Positions 42,677-52,600 of a DNA stretch of 64,000 nucleotides are shown here, piece after piece. The first letter of the stretch is position 1. Every line of letters starts with the position of its first letter. The stretch covers positions 1,674,001 through 1,738,000 of the forward strand of contig NZ_CP146256.1 in assembly GCF_039134705.1 (NCBI RefSeq), written 5' to 3'. A program made the translations under genes and the position numbers. The notes below the pieces were generated by a model. It worked only from the letters and a program-made list of their open reading frames with translations, did not search any database and was not told where the DNA came from. Origin of the DNA: Kineothrix sp. IPX-CK (GTDB lineage Bacteria; Bacillota; Clostridia; Lachnospirales; Lachnospiraceae).

Positions 42677-45129
42677 TGCAGTCACAGTTTACGGATAAGG
42701 CGAAAGCCGCTCTTGTGCTGGCGGAGAAGACCGCGGCAAGTTTAAAGCAAGGGTATGTGGGAACGGAACATATTTTAGCAGGTCTGTTAAAGGAAAAGAC
42801 GGGCGTTGCGGCGAGGATTCTTTCGGAGAACGGATTGGAGGAGAACCAGCTTATGGAGATGATCAGAGATCTGATCGCTCCGGAGGGCGGTATACAGATA
42901 AAGGACAGAGACGGCTATTCACCTCGTGCAACGAAGGTGTTGGAGGAATCGCATAGACAGGCAGACCGTTTCGGTCTGGAGAGAACTGGAACCGAGCATA
43001 TTCTGCTGGCGCTGATTAAAGAGGGGGATAATGTGGCGGTAAGGCTTTTGAATACGCTTGGAATATCCGCCCAGAAGGTATATGTGGACGCTTTGATCGC
43101 CATGGGGGCGGATGGAGCGCTTTATAAGGAGGATCTTGCGAAAAAACAAAGCGGCAAGAAAAAAGGCGGAGCCTCGGTGCTGGAACAGTATAGCAGGGAT
43201 TTGACGGCACTTGCCGGGAAGGGAGAATTGGATCCCGTAATCGGGCGGGAGGAAGAAATTGGAAGAGTTATTCAGATACTCAGCAGAAGAATGAAGAATA
43301 ATCCTTGTCTGATCGGCGAGCCGGGAGTAGGTAAGACGGCGGTGGTAGAAGGGCTGGCCCTTCGCATCGTGTCGGGAGAGGTGCCCTTCACCGTACAAAA
43401 TAAGAGGGTACTTACGCTGGATTTGTCGGGCATGGTGGCAGGCAGCAAGTACCGCGGGGAATTCGAAGAGAGGATTAAGAAAGTAATTAAAGAAGTTATC
43501 GATGATGGCAATGTCATTCTCTTTCTGGACGAAATGCACACGATCATCGGTGCAGGAGGTGCGGAGGGTGCGATCGACGCTTCCAATATACTAAAGCCTT
43601 CCCTGGCCAGAGGCGAGATTCAGTTAATAGGCGCGACCACAATCGCCGAATATAGAAAATATGTGGAAAAAGATGCAGCCCTGGAGAGAAGGTTCCAGCC
43701 GATAAACGTAGAGGAGCCGACGGAAGAGGAGGCGGTACGCATCTTGAAGGGCGTGGTAGGAAAATATAAGGAGCATCACAGAGTAATGATTCTCGATGAA
43801 GCGATAGAAGCGGCGGTGCAGCTTTCCGGCAGGTATATCAACGATAGGAATCTGCCTGATAAAGCCATCGATTTAATCGATGAAGCGGCGGCTGCGGTGC
43901 GGCTTAAGACGATGCATATACCGGATAAGATGAAAGAATTGTCGGAGCAGATTGCGAAAATAGACGTGCAGATCGAGCGTTCTGTGCGAGCGGAGGCATT
44001 CAGCCAGGCAGGAGAGCTTAAGCGCAGTCAGGATGCTTTGATTAAGAAATATGAGAAGATGAAGAGCAGGTTCGATTCGGAGCAAGCGGATAAAAGATAT
44101 GTGGTAGGAGAAAATGAAATTGCCGAGGTTGTTTCTATGTGGACGAAGATTCCGGTAAAGAAGCTGGCGGAAAAGGAAAGCGAGCGTCTGCTCAAGCTAG
44201 AATCCATTCTTCACAAACGGGTAATCGGACAGGAGGAAGCGGTATCTGCGGTAGCGAAGGCGATGCGCAGAGGACGAGTGGGCTTACAGGATCCTAACAG
44301 ACCTATCGGTTCCTTCTTATTCCTTGGTCCCACGGGTGTAGGAAAGACGGAGCTTAGCAAAGCGCTGGCCGAGGCGATGTTTGGCTCGGAGAATTCCCTT
44401 ATCCGCGTAGATATGTCGGAATATATGGAGGGACACTCCGTATCGAAGATGATAGGTTCTCCTCCGGGATACGTAGGCTTTGACGAAGGAGGACAGCTCA
44501 GCGAGAAGGTGAGACGCAATCCGTATTCAGTAGTGTTGTTCGATGAGATTGAAAAGGCACATCCCGACGTATTCAACATTCTTCTTCAAGTGCTCGACGA
44601 CGGACATATTACAGATGCCAAGGGGCGTAAGGTGAGCTTTAAGAATACGATACTCATCATGACTTCCAACGCAGGTGCTCAGAGGATAATCGATCCAAAG
44701 AATTTGGGCTTTTCTTCCCAGACGGATGAGAAACAGAATTATGAAAAGATGAAATCCGGCGTAATGGAGGAAGTGAAAAGGCTTTTCAAACCGGAGTTCA
44801 TTAACCGTATCGATGAGATCATGGTGTTCCATCCTTTGAATAAAGACAATATGAAACAGATTATTACCTTGCTGTCAGCAAATCTAAGAAACAGGTGCAA
44901 GGCGCAGATGGATATCAATCTTACCATCGCTCCTGCTTTAAAGGAATATATTGTGGAGAAACATTCCGATTATAAGATGGGAGCGAGACCGTTAAAGCGT
45001 GCGATTCAGACGGTGATAGAGGACCGGCTTGCGGAGGAAATCCTTGCGGGAAGAATAAAGTCGGGAGATAACGTGACTGCAGGAGTAAAAGACGGAAAGG
45101 CTTCCTTTAGAGTAAAAAAAGAATCTTAA
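42676..45129 (+). CDS. clpC: ATP-dependent Clp protease ATP-binding subunit ClpC
   Basis: This AAA+ unfoldase of about 817 residues feeds ClpP. It has an N-terminal double Clp-N repeat (1-140), D1 with GEPGVGKT at about 214 and [12 protein letters not shown], a middle UVR-type coiled region (about 410-460), and D2 with GPTGVGKT at about 551. The start ATG 42676 shares its A with the gntR stop. The upstream TTG gives no gain. clpP is not in the window. The ctsR-mcsA-mcsB genes usual for this operon are absent. Confidence 0.94.
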   Translation: MQSQFTDKAKAALVLAEKTAASLKQGYVGTEHILAGLLKEKTGVAARILSENGLEENQLMEMIRDLIAPEGGIQIKDRDGYSPRATKVLEESHRQADRFGLERTGTEHILLALIKEGDNVAVRLLNTLGISAQKVYVDALIAMGADGALYKEDLAKKQSGKKKGGASVLEQYSRDLTALAGKGELDPVIGREEEIGRVIQILSRRMKNNPCLIGEPGVGKTAVVEGLALRIVSGEVPFTVQNKRVLTLDLSGMVAGSKYRGEFEERIKKVIKEVIDDGNVILFLDEMHTIIGAGGAEGAIDASNILKPSLARGEIQLIGATTIAEYRKYVEKDAALERRFQPINVEEPTEEEAVRILKGVVGKYKEHHRVMILDEAIEAAVQLSGRYINDRNLPDKAIDLIDEAAAAVRLKTMHIPDKMKELSEQIAKIDVQIERSVRAEAFSQAGELKRSQDALIKKYEKMKSRFDSEQADKRYVVGENEIAEVVSMWTKIPVKKLAEKESERLLKLESILHKRVIGQEEAVSAVAKAMRRGRVGLQDPNRPIGSFLFLGPTGVGKTELSKALAEAMFGSENSLIRVDMSEYMEGHSVSKMIGSPPGYVGFDEGGQLSEKVRRNPYSVVLFDEIEKAHPDVFNILLQVLDDGHITDAKGRKVSFKNTILIMTSNAGAQRIIDPKNLGFSSQTDEKQNYEKMKSGVMEEVKRLFKPEFINRIDEIMVFHPLNKDNMKQIITLLSANLRNRCKAQMDINLTIAPALKEYIVEKHSDYKMGARPLKRAIQTVIEDRLAEEILAGRIKSGDNVTAGVKDGKASFRVKKES

Positions 45130-45241
45130 ATCGGAACTTTTAGTGGATTAAATATGAAAAATATATTATACTGATAGTAAGAATAAGATGCTGAAAAAGT
45201 GTCATATTATGCGAAGGAAGGAACTTAGGAGGACGTAAGAA

Positions 45242-45652
45242 ATGGCAGTGGTGGAAGAATTACTTCGCTCGGAAGGCGAAGGAGCAATCAGTTTTGGCAA
45301 CCACAAACTGGAGAAAAAAGCGAAGCTGGAGGATTTCGAGTGCGGCGGTGACCTGCTGAAGGTCAAGACGTACAGAACCATGACGAAGCTTGAGAAGAAC
45401 GGAATGTTTGTATATGAATCGGTACCGGGAACGAGTGTAACCGATTTTAAGGAAACGCAGGATGGCATTAACTTTAACGTAGAAGGAGATGAAGACGCAC
45501 AGATTACTGTAGGTCTTCAGGACGAAACAGAATACGAGGTTTTTATAAATAACGAAAGTATTGGTAAGATGAGTACGAATTTAGGCGGTAAGCTGAATTT
45601 AAGCGTGGAACTTGCAGGTGTTGGAGAAGTAAATGTCAGAGTAGCAAAATAG
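45242..45652 (+). CDS. Conserved protein of unknown function
   Basis: The 136-residue acidic protein lacks signal peptide and membrane segments. It looks beta-rich, and its C-terminal half (DEDAQITVGLQDETEYEVFINNESIGKMSTNLGGKLNLSVEL) reads like an immunoglobulin/jelly-roll-type strand series. Relatives in Lachnospiraceae are often labelled endosialidase, a name for which I see no catalytic evidence. It stands alone between clpC and radA with its own terminator. GGAGG precedes the start. Confidence 0.65.
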   Translation: MAVVEELLRSEGEGAISFGNHKLEKKAKLEDFECGGDLLKVKTYRTMTKLEKNGMFVYESVPGTSVTDFKETQDGINFNVEGDEDAQITVGLQDETEYEVFINNESIGKMSTNLGGKLNLSVELAGVGEVNVRVAK

Positions 45653-45660
45653 AAGAAACG

Positions 45661-45699
45661 AAAAACGGGACGGTCATTTTGTGAAAGTCCCGTTTTTAT
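45661..45699 (+). terminator. Strong terminator
   Basis: AAAAACGGGAC (45661-45671) pairs with GTCCCGTTTTT (45687-45697), giving an 11-bp stem with a T tail. Confidence 0.88.
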
Positions 45700-45736
45700 G
45701 TAATTAGGAAAGGTAATAGGAAATTAAGGGGTAAGT

Positions 45737-47113
45737 ATGGCAAAGAGTAAGAACGGGACAGTATTTTTTTGTCAGGAATGTGGTTATGAATCGTCGAAAT
45801 GGATGGGACAGTGTCCTGGATGCAAGGCTTGGAATACTTTTGTGGAAGAACGGGTAACTATAAGTACGAAGGGAAGCGGGAGTTTCTCGAAAGCGGGAAG
45901 CAGTGTGAAACGGGCGGAGCCAGCCAGGCTGTCGGAGGTGTCCTTAGGCGGTGAGGAGAGAATCGGCACACGGATAGAAGAACTGGATAGGGTACTTGGA
46001 GGCGGCATTGTGCCGGGCTCCCTCACTCTGGTAGGAGGAGATCCGGGAATCGGTAAGTCCACTCTCTTGCTTCAGGTATGCCAGAAGTTGGCCGGAGCCG
46101 GCAGAAAGGTATTGTATCTGTCCGGAGAGGAATCATTGCGCCAGATTAAGATACGGGCCAACAGAATCGGAGAATTCAACGACAACCTTCTGCTCCTGTG
46201 CGAGACGAATCTATACGTTATCGAGGAGACCTTAAAGGCAATGAAGCCCGATGTGGCGGTCATTGATTCCATTCAGACCATGTACAGCGAGGATGTATCG
46301 TCGGCGCCGGGAAGCGTGTCTCAGGTAAGGGAGGCAACAAATATTTTTCTTCAATTGGCGAAAGGGATGAATATATCTATATTTCTTGTAGGACATGTGA
46401 CCAAGGAGGGAACGGTGGCAGGCCCCAGAGTGTTAGAGCATATGGTAGATACGGTGCTCTATTTCGAAGGGGACAGGCATGCTTCCTACCGGATACTTCG
46501 CGGGGTGAAGAACCGGTTCGGCTCCACCAATGAAATCGGAGTGTTTGAAATGAGGGAAGAAGGACTGATAGAGGTCATGAACCCATCAGAATTCATGTTA
46601 AACGGCAGGCCTGAGGACGCCAGCGGCTCGGTGGTGGCATGCTCTATGGAAGGGACCAGACCGATACTGATAGAGATACAGGCTTTGGTATGCGGGAGCA
46701 ATTTCGGTATTCCGAGGCGTCAGGCGATTGGCACGGATTTCAACCGGGTGAATCTGTTGATGGCGGTGCTGGAAAAGCGGGTTGGTCTGCAAATGTCAGG
46801 CTGCGACGCTTATGTGAATCTGGCAGGAGGAATCAAGATCGTAGAACCGGCTATTGATTTGGGAATCGTGCTGGCCATCGTTTCCAGCTTTAGGAACCGG
46901 GCCATCGATAGCAAGGTAATTGCTTTTGGTGAAGTTGGACTAAGCGGAGAGGTAAGGGCTGTGAGCATGGCGAGGCAGCGGGTTCAGGAGGCTAAGAAGC
47001 TGGGATTTACCACTTGTATTCTGCCTGCGGTCTGTATGGAGGGTTTAAGCGAAGAAAAGGATATGAAGGTGATCGGTGTAAGGAGTGTACGAGACGCTAT
47101 CGACCTCATATAA
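45737..47113 (+). CDS. radA: DNA repair protein RadA/Sms
   Basis: The 458-residue RecA-like branch-migration helicase has an N-terminal zinc finger (FFCQECGYESSKWMGQCPGC), Walker A GDPGIGKST at about residue 96, the RadA-specific KNRFGSTNE motif at about 255 and a C-terminal Lon-like domain. It processes recombination intermediates and also acts in transformation. The ATG with AAGGGG upstream is clear. An ABC exporter pair starts 41 bp later. Confidence 0.95.
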   Translation: MAKSKNGTVFFCQECGYESSKWMGQCPGCKAWNTFVEERVTISTKGSGSFSKAGSSVKRAEPARLSEVSLGGEERIGTRIEELDRVLGGGIVPGSLTLVGGDPGIGKSTLLLQVCQKLAGAGRKVLYLSGEESLRQIKIRANRIGEFNDNLLLLCETNLYVIEETLKAMKPDVAVIDSIQTMYSEDVSSAPGSVSQVREATNIFLQLAKGMNISIFLVGHVTKEGTVAGPRVLEHMVDTVLYFEGDRHASYRILRGVKNRFGSTNEIGVFEMREEGLIEVMNPSEFMLNGRPEDASGSVVACSMEGTRPILIEIQALVCGSNFGIPRRQAIGTDFNRVNLLMAVLEKRVGLQMSGCDAYVNLAGGIKIVEPAIDLGIVLAIVSSFRNRAIDSKVIAFGEVGLSGEVRAVSMARQRVQEAKKLGFTTCILPAVCMEGLSEEKDMKVIGVRSVRDAIDLI

Positions 47114-47154
47114 AATGTATGAAATTATTGTAGATATACCGGAGAACTTAGACA

Positions 47155-48900
47155 ATGAAGAAGTTATTGATTTATCTTAAGGATTATAAAAAAGAAACAG
47201 TATTGGCTCCGCTTTTTAAGATGCTGGAGGCATCCTTTGAGCTTCTGGTGCCGTTAGTTATGGCGGCGATCATCGATACGGGGATCGCGCAGGGAGACAA
47301 AGGATATATTGTCAGGATGTGCCTGATCATGGTGGCTCTGGGAGTCATCGGACTGGTATGCTCTGTCACCGCACAGTATTATTCCGCCAAGGCGGCGGTG
47401 GGTTTTTCTGCCGGATTGAAGCATGAGCTGTTTAAGCACATTCAAAAGCTGTCCTTTACAGAGATGGACGAAATAGGGACCTCTACGCTGATTACCAGAA
47501 TGACAAACGATGTGAATCTGCTGCAGTCAGGAGTGAATCTGGTACTGCGCCTCTTTTTGCGCTCCCCTTTTATCGTGTTCGGAGCTATGGTGATGGCATT
47601 TACCATTGACGGCAAGGCGGCACTGATTTTTGTAATAACTATCCTTCTGCTCAGTGCCGTCGTTTTTGGTATCATGCTCGTAAGCATGCCATTGTATAAG
47701 AAGGTGCAGGCGGGACTGGATAGAATTCTCGGTATTACGAGGGAGAACCTTACAGGTGTGAGAGTAATACGTGCTTTCAACAAGGAGGCAGCGGAGATAG
47801 CGCGCTTTGAAGGAGAAAACGAAGTGCTGACAAGGATGCAGCAGTTTGTAGGAAAGATCTCCGCCTTGATGAATCCGGTGACCTATGTCATTATAAACGG
47901 TGCGCTGATCGTGCTCATATGGACGGGGGCTCTTCGTGTGGACGGCGGTTATATTACGCAGGGAGAGGTAGTTGCGCTGGTAAATTACATGTCTCAGATA
48001 TTGGTTGAGCTCATTAAACTCGCCAATCTGATCATAACCATAACGAGGGCTTTCGCCAGTGCTAACCGGATTGCAGCCGTATTCGAGATGAAATCCAGCT
48101 TAGTATCGCCTGAGAGAGAAAATGAAACCGAATTGGTTCATGGAGATGGAAACGATGACATTGCGGTTTCTTTCGAGCATGTCTGTCTGTCCTATAAAAA
48201 TGCCGGAGCGGAAGCTCTGACGGATATTGATTTTAAGGTAAAAAGAGGGCAGACGGTAGGAATCATAGGCGGTACAGGCTCAGGAAAATCTTCTTTGGTT
48301 AATATGATCCCCCGATTTTATGATGCGACCGGTGGATGCGTAAGGATAGACGGAGTGGATGTAAAAGACTATCCGTTAGACGTGCTGCGTTCCAAAATAG
48401 GCATCGTCATGCAAAAAGCGGTGCTGTTCAAAGGAACCATAAGGGAAAATGTACAGTGGGGCAAGGAGAATGCTTCGGAGGAGGAAGTCCTTCAGGCGTT
48501 AGAAATCGCACAGGCGAAGGAATTCGCCACGGAAAAGGCAGGAGGACTGGACGCCAAAGTATCGCAGGAGGGCAAGAATTTCTCAGGGGGGCAGAAACAG
48601 CGCCTTACCATTGCCAGAGCGTTAGTGAGAAAACCGAAAATACTTATATTGGACGACAGCGCCTCTGCGCTGGACTTCGCCACTGATGCCAGACTGCGTC
48701 AAGAAATACGCAATATGGAAGAGGATATGACGGTCTTTATCGTATCTCAGCGAGCCGCATCTATCCGTTATGCGGATTTTATCGTGGTTATGGAAGACGG
48801 TGAAGTGGCGGGAATCGGAACGCATGAGGAATTAGTAAATAGCTGCAATGTCTACAAGGAAATTTATGATTCGCAGTTTAAGAAGGAGGAGAGGGCATGA
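47155..48900 (+). CDS. ABC exporter half-subunit with degenerate catalytic site
   Basis: The 581-residue type IV half-transporter has Walker A GGTGSGKSS and signature FSGGQKQR. Walker B reads ILILDDSASALD, so the catalytic Glu is replaced by Asp. This is typical of one partner in heterodimeric exporters such as TM287/288 and BmrCD, where only one ATP site is fully active. The end overlaps the second half-transporter by 4 bp (ATGA). The substrate is unknown; relatives export drugs or lipids. Confidence 0.9.
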   Translation: MKKLLIYLKDYKKETVLAPLFKMLEASFELLVPLVMAAIIDTGIAQGDKGYIVRMCLIMVALGVIGLVCSVTAQYYSAKAAVGFSAGLKHELFKHIQKLSFTEMDEIGTSTLITRMTNDVNLLQSGVNLVLRLFLRSPFIVFGAMVMAFTIDGKAALIFVITILLLSAVVFGIMLVSMPLYKKVQAGLDRILGITRENLTGVRVIRAFNKEAAEIARFEGENEVLTRMQQFVGKISALMNPVTYVIINGALIVLIWTGALRVDGGYITQGEVVALVNYMSQILVELIKLANLIITITRAFASANRIAAVFEMKSSLVSPERENETELVHGDGNDDIAVSFEHVCLSYKNAGAEALTDIDFKVKRGQTVGIIGGTGSGKSSLVNMIPRFYDATGGCVRIDGVDVKDYPLDVLRSKIGIVMQKAVLFKGTIRENVQWGKENASEEEVLQALEIAQAKEFATEKAGGLDAKVSQEGKNFSGGQKQRLTIARALVRKPKILILDDSASALDFATDARLRQEIRNMEEDMTVFIVSQRAASIRYADFIVVMEDGEVAGIGTHEELVNSCNVYKEIYDSQFKKEERA

Positions 48901-50648
48901 ACAACGGCGGCGTAAGTCAAAAGGAGACTCTCTTCAAGGTACTTCGATATATAAAAAAGTATTGGTTTTATTTGGGTATGTCCGTATTCATGGCGTCTGT
49001 CAGCGTGGCGCTCACGTTATACGTGCCGATTCTTACCGGCGATGCGATCGACCTTATCATCGATAAAGGGTTGGTGGACTTCGCCGGCATTCTGGTGCTT
49101 CTTTATCGCATGGCTGCAGCGATTATATTCACGGCGATAGCGCAGTGGATCATGAATGTATGCAATAATAAAATGACATTCGGAATTGTGAAGGACATGA
49201 GGGATGAAGCATTTAAAAAAATTGAAGTTTTACCCCTTAAATATATAGATTCCCGTTCCTACGGGGAGGTGGTCAGCAGAGTGATCGCCGACGTAGATCA
49301 GTTGGCGGACGGCCTGCTCATGGGATTCACCCAGTTGTTTACCGGAGTGATTACGATTCTCGGCACATTGATTATTATGTTAACTATAGATGTGGGAATT
49401 ACGGCGATAGTCGTATTGCTCACCCCGGTTTCCTTTCTGGTAGCTAATTTTATCGCGAAGAAGACTTACCGTATGTTTAAGCTTCAATCGGAGACGAGAG
49501 GAGAGCAGACGGCATTAATTGATGAAATGGTGGGCAGTCAGAGGGTGGTACAGGCCTTCGGACACGAAGAGAAGGCACTTAAGCAGTTCGATGAAGTCAA
49601 CGAAAGATTAAGGGAGGCTTCATTAAAGGCGATCTTCTTCTCATCTATCACTAATCCGGCAACACGTTTTGTGAACAGCATAGTATATACGGGGGTGGGA
49701 ATTACAGGAGCGATTTTGGCCATTGCAGGAGGGATAAGTATAGGGCAGCTTGTATGCCTCCTTACCTATGCGAATCAGTATACGAAGCCCTTCAATGAAA
49801 TCTCGGGAGTGGTTACGGAGCTGCAAAATGCTCTCGCATGTGCGGGAAGGATATTGGAGCTTATCGAGGAGGAACCGCAGATACCAGAGGCAGACGATGC
49901 GGCAGTGCTTTTGGATGTTGAGGGAAATGTTTCTCTCTCCGAGGTGTATTTCTCCTATACTCCTGAACAGAAATTGATTCAAAATTTTAATCTTCATGTG
50001 AGGCCGGGACAGCGGGTGGCAATCGTGGGTCCTACCGGTTGCGGAAAAACCACGGTTATCAATCTGCTGATGCGTTTTTATGATGTGGACAGCGGAAAGA
50101 TACAGGTAGAGGGAAAGGATATCCGCCATGTGACGAGGATGAGCCTTCGCACCTCCTATGGTATGGTGCTTCAGGATACTTGGCTGAAGGCGGGAACGGT
50201 TCGGGAAAATATAGTAATGGGAAAGCCTGAGGCCACAGACGAGGAAATTATCGCGGCGGCGAAGGCAGCCCATGCCCACAGCTTTATTAAGAGGCTGCCG
50301 GAGGGCTATGATACTGTGATTACGGAGGCAGGAGGAAATCTCTCCGGGGGACAGAAGCAGCTTCTATGTATTGCAAGAGTCATGCTCTGTCAGCCGGATA
50401 TGCTCATTTTGGATGAAGCCACTTCCTCTATCGATACGAGGACGGAGCTTAAGATCCAGAACGCATTTGCAAAGCTGATGGAGGGAAGGACCAGTTTTAT
50501 CGTGGCGCATAGGCTTTCGACGATAAAGGAGGCCGACATCATTCTGGTGATGAAAGACGGCGATATCATAGAACAAGGAAATCATGAAACGCTGTTGGCG
50601 GCCGAAGGATTTTATGCAAAGCTCTATAACAGTCAATTTGCTTTGTAG
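48897..50648 (+). CDS. ABC exporter half-subunit, canonical partner
   Basis: The 583-residue half-transporter has GPTGCGKTT, LSGGQKQ, LILDEATSSID with the catalytic Glu, and AHRLST. With its upstream partner it forms an asymmetric heterodimer. The start lies in the ATGA overlap, preceded by AAGGAGGAG. No regulator is adjacent. Confidence 0.92.
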   Translation: MNNGGVSQKETLFKVLRYIKKYWFYLGMSVFMASVSVALTLYVPILTGDAIDLIIDKGLVDFAGILVLLYRMAAAIIFTAIAQWIMNVCNNKMTFGIVKDMRDEAFKKIEVLPLKYIDSRSYGEVVSRVIADVDQLADGLLMGFTQLFTGVITILGTLIIMLTIDVGITAIVVLLTPVSFLVANFIAKKTYRMFKLQSETRGEQTALIDEMVGSQRVVQAFGHEEKALKQFDEVNERLREASLKAIFFSSITNPATRFVNSIVYTGVGITGAILAIAGGISIGQLVCLLTYANQYTKPFNEISGVVTELQNALACAGRILELIEEEPQIPEADDAAVLLDVEGNVSLSEVYFSYTPEQKLIQNFNLHVRPGQRVAIVGPTGCGKTTVINLLMRFYDVDSGKIQVEGKDIRHVTRMSLRTSYGMVLQDTWLKAGTVRENIVMGKPEATDEEIIAAAKAAHAHSFIKRLPEGYDTVITEAGGNLSGGQKQLLCIARVMLCQPDMLILDEATSSIDTRTELKIQNAFAKLMEGRTSFIVAHRLSTIKEADIILVMKDGDIIEQGNHETLLAAEGFYAKLYNSQFAL

Positions 50649-50670
50649 GGAAAGGCATGGTTATTAATAT

Positions 50671-51564
50671 GTGGCTTATTTATGCGTGTGTTCCGCGGGC
50701 TTCGCAGGAATAACTTCGATACTCGCTAAAATAGGCATTAGGGATACGGACTCGAATCTGGCAACGGCCATCCGTACGGTTGTAATTTTGCTGTTTTCAT
50801 GGCTGATGGTATTTCTCGTAGGATCGCAGGATACAATTTCACAGATCAGCGCTAAGACATTCACCTTTCTCGTGCTGTCGGGCATCGCTACGGGCTGTTC
50901 GTGGCTCTGTTATTTTGCGGCGCTGCGTTATGGAGAGGTCCACAAGGTCATGGCAATCGACAAGGCCAGCATTATACTCACCTTACTGCTCGCTTTTCTC
51001 ATTTTGGGAGAAGCTCTTACATCGTTAAAAATAGTGTCCATGGCGGTAATCGTTGGGGGCACCTATATGATGATGGAGAGGAAGAATGCGAAGAAAGGAA
51101 ATATAAAAGAGAGAGAAGTAACGCCGGAAAAGAAAAGGGGCGGGATGAAGTGGCTGACCTATGCCATATTGTCTGCAATATTTGCCAGCTTTACGGCGAT
51201 TCTCGGTAAAATCGGCATAGACGGAGTAGAATTGAATCTGGGAACGGCTATTCGCACCGTAGTAGTTCTCATTATGGCGTGGCTTGTAGTATTTGCAGGA
51301 AAAAAACAGAACGGACTTAAGCGCATTGATAAAAAGAGTTGGGTGTTCATCTGTCTGTCCGGTATTACTACGGGCCTTTCCTGGCTTTGTTATTATAAGG
51401 CGCTGCAAAAGGGAGAGGCGGGTATCGTAGTGTTGGTGGACCGCCTTAGTATCGTAGTTACCGTAGGTCTTTCGTGTATGATTCTGAAGGAGAAGCTCAC
51501 AAAGAAATCGGCTGCCGGTTTGGCGATTATAACAGCGGGCATCCTCCTTTTGCTGATAAAATAA
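50671..51564 (+). CDS. EamA/DMT family transporter with probable N-terminal frameshift
   Basis: The protein of about 297 residues has ten hydrophobic helices in two homologous halves: SAGFAGITSILAKIGI...NLATAIRT in the first and SAIFASFTAILGKIGI...NLGTAIRT in the second. The second half starts MKWLTYAIL. The matching first-half start (MWLIYACV) is present at ATG 50669 but in another frame, ending shortly after. One missing T near 50691-50692 would join the two. As it stands, initiation at the overlapping GTG 50671 yields a protein with altered first residues. The substrate is unknown. AAAGGCATGG leader upstream. Confidence 0.8.
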   Translation: MAYLCVCSAGFAGITSILAKIGIRDTDSNLATAIRTVVILLFSWLMVFLVGSQDTISQISAKTFTFLVLSGIATGCSWLCYFAALRYGEVHKVMAIDKASIILTLLLAFLILGEALTSLKIVSMAVIVGGTYMMMERKNAKKGNIKEREVTPEKKRGGMKWLTYAILSAIFASFTAILGKIGIDGVELNLGTAIRTVVVLIMAWLVVFAGKKQNGLKRIDKKSWVFICLSGITTGLSWLCYYKALQKGEAGIVVLVDRLSIVVTVGLSCMILKEKLTKKSAAGLAIITAGILLLLIK

Positions 51565-51570
51565 GTACAA

Positions 51571-52092
51571 TTATTTGTCCGAAGCCTTTCCAAATAAAAA
51601 GCTAAGCTCATCATCCTTGTAATAGAAGAAGCAAATAATGCAAAGCAGTACCATTCCTACGCTTACATAACAGTCTGCAACGTTGAACTTGGGAAAATTG
51701 ATGGGAACAAAATAGATGAAGTCCACTACATAGCCATTTTTTATCCTGTCTATCAGATTTCCGATTCCGCCGTTTATAACGAGAAGAAACGTGAGACGCA
51801 TGATATGAAATCGCCTTCCTTCCGGAACCTGGAAATATTTCCAAATGATGAAGAGCATAACGCAGGACGTCAGGGTGATGAGGAACCCCTGCTTGCCAAG
51901 AAAGGAGCTGAACGCCGCCCCGGTATTTTCTAAATAAGAAAATTCCAGTATACCGGGAATGAGTGCGAAATCCGCTTGTTCTTTCAAATTTTTAACAGCG
52001 AGAAACTTAGTGAACTGGTCAAGGCCTATAAGCAGGGCGATGCTCAAAATCAATATGAGGGCAGGTATGGTTTTTTTAGATATATTTTTCAT
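51571..52092 (-). CDS. lspA: Lipoprotein signal peptidase (signal peptidase II)
   Basis: This aspartic membrane protease of about 173 residues has four helices and cleaves prolipoprotein signal peptides. Catalytic aspartates lie in GGIGNLIDRI and FNVADCYVSVG, and the N-terminal block LDQFTKFLAVKNL and LENTGAAFS are typical. Possible starts are 52128, 52104 and 52092. AGAAAGGA is only one base before 52104 but well placed for 52092, so the shortest is preferred. Lipoproteins at 16.0 and 57.3 kb are expected substrates. It is convergent with the DMT gene, 6 bp apart. Confidence 0.92.
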   Translation of the reverse strand: MKNISKKTIPALILILSIALLIGLDQFTKFLAVKNLKEQADFALIPGILEFSYLENTGAAFSSFLGKQGFLITLTSCVMLFIIWKYFQVPEGRRFHIMRLTFLLVINGGIGNLIDRIKNGYVVDFIYFVPINFPKFNVADCYVSVGMVLLCIICFFYYKDDELSFLFGKASDK

Positions 52093-52337
52093 TTCTATTT
52101 TCATATCCTTTCTATAAAAGAATTTCATATCTTATGTACATTACAAAATCGCATATCATTTATGTTCATAAAAAACAAAAAGCTCAGAAATCCGAAACTG
52201 GGTGAATTCCTGAAGCAATAAAATCCTTAAAATAGAATAACATTTTTTCTTTTATAAATCAACCTTGAAGAGATTGCATTTATTTGATATTATTTATTTT
52301 ATTGTCTAATAATAAATATAAGGATTGGTAAAAAATA

Positions 52338-52493
52338 ATGAAATTAAAAATAGTAAAAATTGAGAATCGAATTGTAACATGTGAGAAGGATAAGGATGGT
52401 TCTTTCCTTGCTATCGCACGCAGATGGTTTGCGGAAGATATCCAGGAAGGGGATACGATTGAAATCGAGAAAAAGACAAGTCTCGATAATTAG
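52338..52493 (+). CDS. Small DUF3006-like protein (51 aa)
   Basis: ATG 52338 opens a 51-codon frame, MKLKIVKIENRIVTCEKDKD...EDIQEGDTIEIEKK. It has the strand-turn pattern and the closing EGD.(I/V)E motif of DUF3006 proteins. Only a weak ribosome site (GGATTGG) precedes it. Promoter-like TTGATA and TAATAA lie about 20-50 bp upstream in the divergent gap to lspA. Function is unknown. Confidence 0.7.
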   Translation: MKLKIVKIENRIVTCEKDKDGSFLAIARRWFAEDIQEGDTIEIEKKTSLDN

Positions 52494-52600
52494 AATAAAG
52501 GACTGGAAGCAGGAATAATACTGTAGTAATAATTTCTGCCATGAAGTATAATAAAATAATATTGATTACAGTGGATTAACCGATGAATGGGAGCAGACCA

